Part shown: in pieces, positions 4,615 through 5,471 of the stretch | Position numbering within the stretch: the first letter of the stretch is position 1 | How the letters are laid out: each line of letters opens with the position of its first letter | NCBI GenBank assembly: GCA_910583935.1 | Contig: CAJTZM010000034.1 | Coordinates: 1 to 5,471 of the forward strand | Direction: 5' to 3' | DNA: 5,471 nt | Origin: an uncultured Oscillospiraceae bacterium | Lineage (GTDB): Bacteria > Bacillota > Clostridia > Oscillospirales > Ruminococcaceae | Program-made: the position numbers and the translations under genes | The notes under the pieces: generated by a model | Database searches by the model: none | Seen by the model: the letters and a program-made list of their open reading frames with translations, nothing else | Told to the model about the DNA's origin: nothing

Positions 4615-5471
4615 CTAGGCGTTTTCTCCGGCCGCCGTCGCCTGCTGTGTGCCCGATGTTTTTTTCCGCAGCCCGGCGAGGTCCTCCGATATCCGGCCGG
4701 CGGGACCGCCTTGGCAGGCAGCTCTGGCCTGCTGTTCGGTCTCGCCCAAAAACCGGACCCGAAATTCCCAGGGCTGCCGCACCCCGGCGGCGATCTCCTG
4801 TAAAAACTGGTTTTTTTCCGCCGCCGTGTCGGCCAGAATGCTGTCATCCCAGCGGTACTGAGCCTGATAGCCCCCGGCCGGAACCCCCGGCAAAAGCTCC
4901 GCCCAGTAGTCCATCACCTCTAAAAGCCGGTCCAGCGCCTGCTGCAAAACGGTCTGTACCTCCTTAACGGTGGAAAAAAGCCGCTGCCGGGCGCTGATGA
5001 TTTCGGTGGCGGTCAGCTCCCGCTGCCCCGGGTCGCTGAGGATCCCGTAGGAAAGCCCGCAGGCAAATTCAATGCGCCGCAAAAGCTCGTTGAGCCCCGC
5101 CCGCAGACTCTCGTCCCGAAAGGCCGGATTGTACACGTGGTAAAAATCCGCCCCGGTGTTCAGGCTGCGAAACAGCCGCCGGGTGGTCTGGGGCATCCGG
5201 CCGCCGGAAAGATAGGTGGAGTCGGCGTCAACAGCCAGCTCCCCGCCCTCAAATTCCCACAAAAGCCGGCTGTACTGCCGGTCCGCCTCCTCTAAAAGCG
5301 CCATGGCCCCGGCCCCGATGGAAACCCCCAGCGGACATTCGGGCTCCACCGCGTTGCCAAAGGGCATTGCCAGATAGACGAACAGCGGCCGGGTCCGGCC
5401 GGGCAAAAGCGCCGCCGGCGTCAGCCTTTCCCAGGCGGGGACCGCCTGCAGCGAGGTCTCCTGCCCCAGCT
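4615..5471 (-). CDS. SPP1 Gp6-type portal protein, C-terminal part (5' end outside window)
   Basis: The frame is open from the right edge to TAG at 4617-4615, giving about 285 visible residues; the family is usually 450-500 residues, so roughly the first 40% is missing. The in-frame TTG at 5406 is not a real start, because similarity-like sequence (AWERLTP, then LFVYLAMPFGNAVEP) runs across it. Visible motifs are LFVYLAMPFGNAVEP, ECPLGVSIGAGAMALLEEAD, RQYSRLLWEFEGGELAVDAD, AFRDESLRAGLNELLRRIE, and GLSYGILSD followed by TATEIISARQRLFSTV. All belong to the clostridial-phage version of the portal family; the TATEI segment is the usual start of the long stem helix. The portal is the dodecameric DNA gate at one capsid vertex, which receives terminase and later the connector. 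The C-terminal 50 residues are Gln/Ala-rich and probably disordered. Confidence 0.92.
   Translation of the reverse strand, partial: LGQETSLQAVPAWERLTPAALLPGRTRPLFVYLAMPFGNAVEPECPLGVSIGAGAMALLEEADRQYSRLLWEFEGGELAVDADSTYLSGGRMPQTTRRLFRSLNTGADFYHVYNPAFRDESLRAGLNELLRRIEFACGLSYGILSDPGQRELTATEIISARQRLFSTVKEVQTVLQQALDRLLEVMDYWAELLPGVPAGGYQAQYRWDDSILADTAAEKNQFLQEIAAGVRQPWEFRVRFLGETEQQARAACQGGPAGRISEDLAGLRKKTSGTQQATAAGENA

Noticed and set aside
4059..4847. Scaffold gene starting at 4847
   Set aside because: This would overlap the portal gene by over 230 bases; the ATG at 4598 has a strong SD and begins the family-like N-terminus.
4615..5406. Complete portal-like gene starting at TTG 5406
   Set aside because: The frame is open to the window edge and family-like sequence crosses the TTG, so the gene is cut by the window and does not start there.

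Overview
The window is one uninterrupted block of phage or prophage virion genes, all on the minus strand, so it reads from right (5471) to left (1). The gene families (SPP1-type portal, Gp20-type scaffold, Gp6-like head-tail connector, clostridial-phage minor capsid protein, tail-completion protein), the strong AGGAGG-type ribosome binding sites and the high G+C third positions suggest a G+C-rich Firmicute host, most likely a gut clostridium of the Oscillospiraceae/Ruminococcaceae kind. The host assignment is inference. No integrase, host gene, tRNA or attachment site is visible, so a free phage cannot be told from a prophage.

Layout in transcription order: (1) the C-terminal part of the portal protein (5471-4615, 5' end outside the window); (2) the scaffold protein (4598-4059); (3) the major capsid protein (4059-3190); (4) the head-tail connector (3155-2817); (5) a minor capsid / head-closure protein (2823-2389); (6) a long ORF (2387-1428) that appears to fuse a tail-completion protein to a tail-tube-like domain and then enters a 9-residue tandem repeat (LSNW repeat); (7) an in-frame continuation of that repeat after a single amber codon (1427-1125); (8) the start of a large fibre or adhesin-like protein with Fn3-type domains (1120-1, running out of the window). 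Genes are packed with overlaps of 1-7 bases or gaps of at most 34 bases, which implies a single transcript. No internal promoter or terminator was recognised.

The head genes look intact and ordinary. The region from 2387 to the left edge is unusual. The tail-completion and tail-tube domains share one reading frame. The frame runs into eleven 27-bp repeats that are far more A+T-rich than their surroundings. One repeat carries TAG exactly where the others carry the invariant TGG (Trp) codon. A fibre-like gene follows directly, where tail chaperones and a tape-measure gene would normally lie. The best candidate for something undescribed is this tail protein with an amber-interrupted LSNW repeat tail. 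It could be a damaged gene, a readthrough product comparable in outcome to the long form of the SPP1 tail tube protein, or a repeat-based on/off switch.
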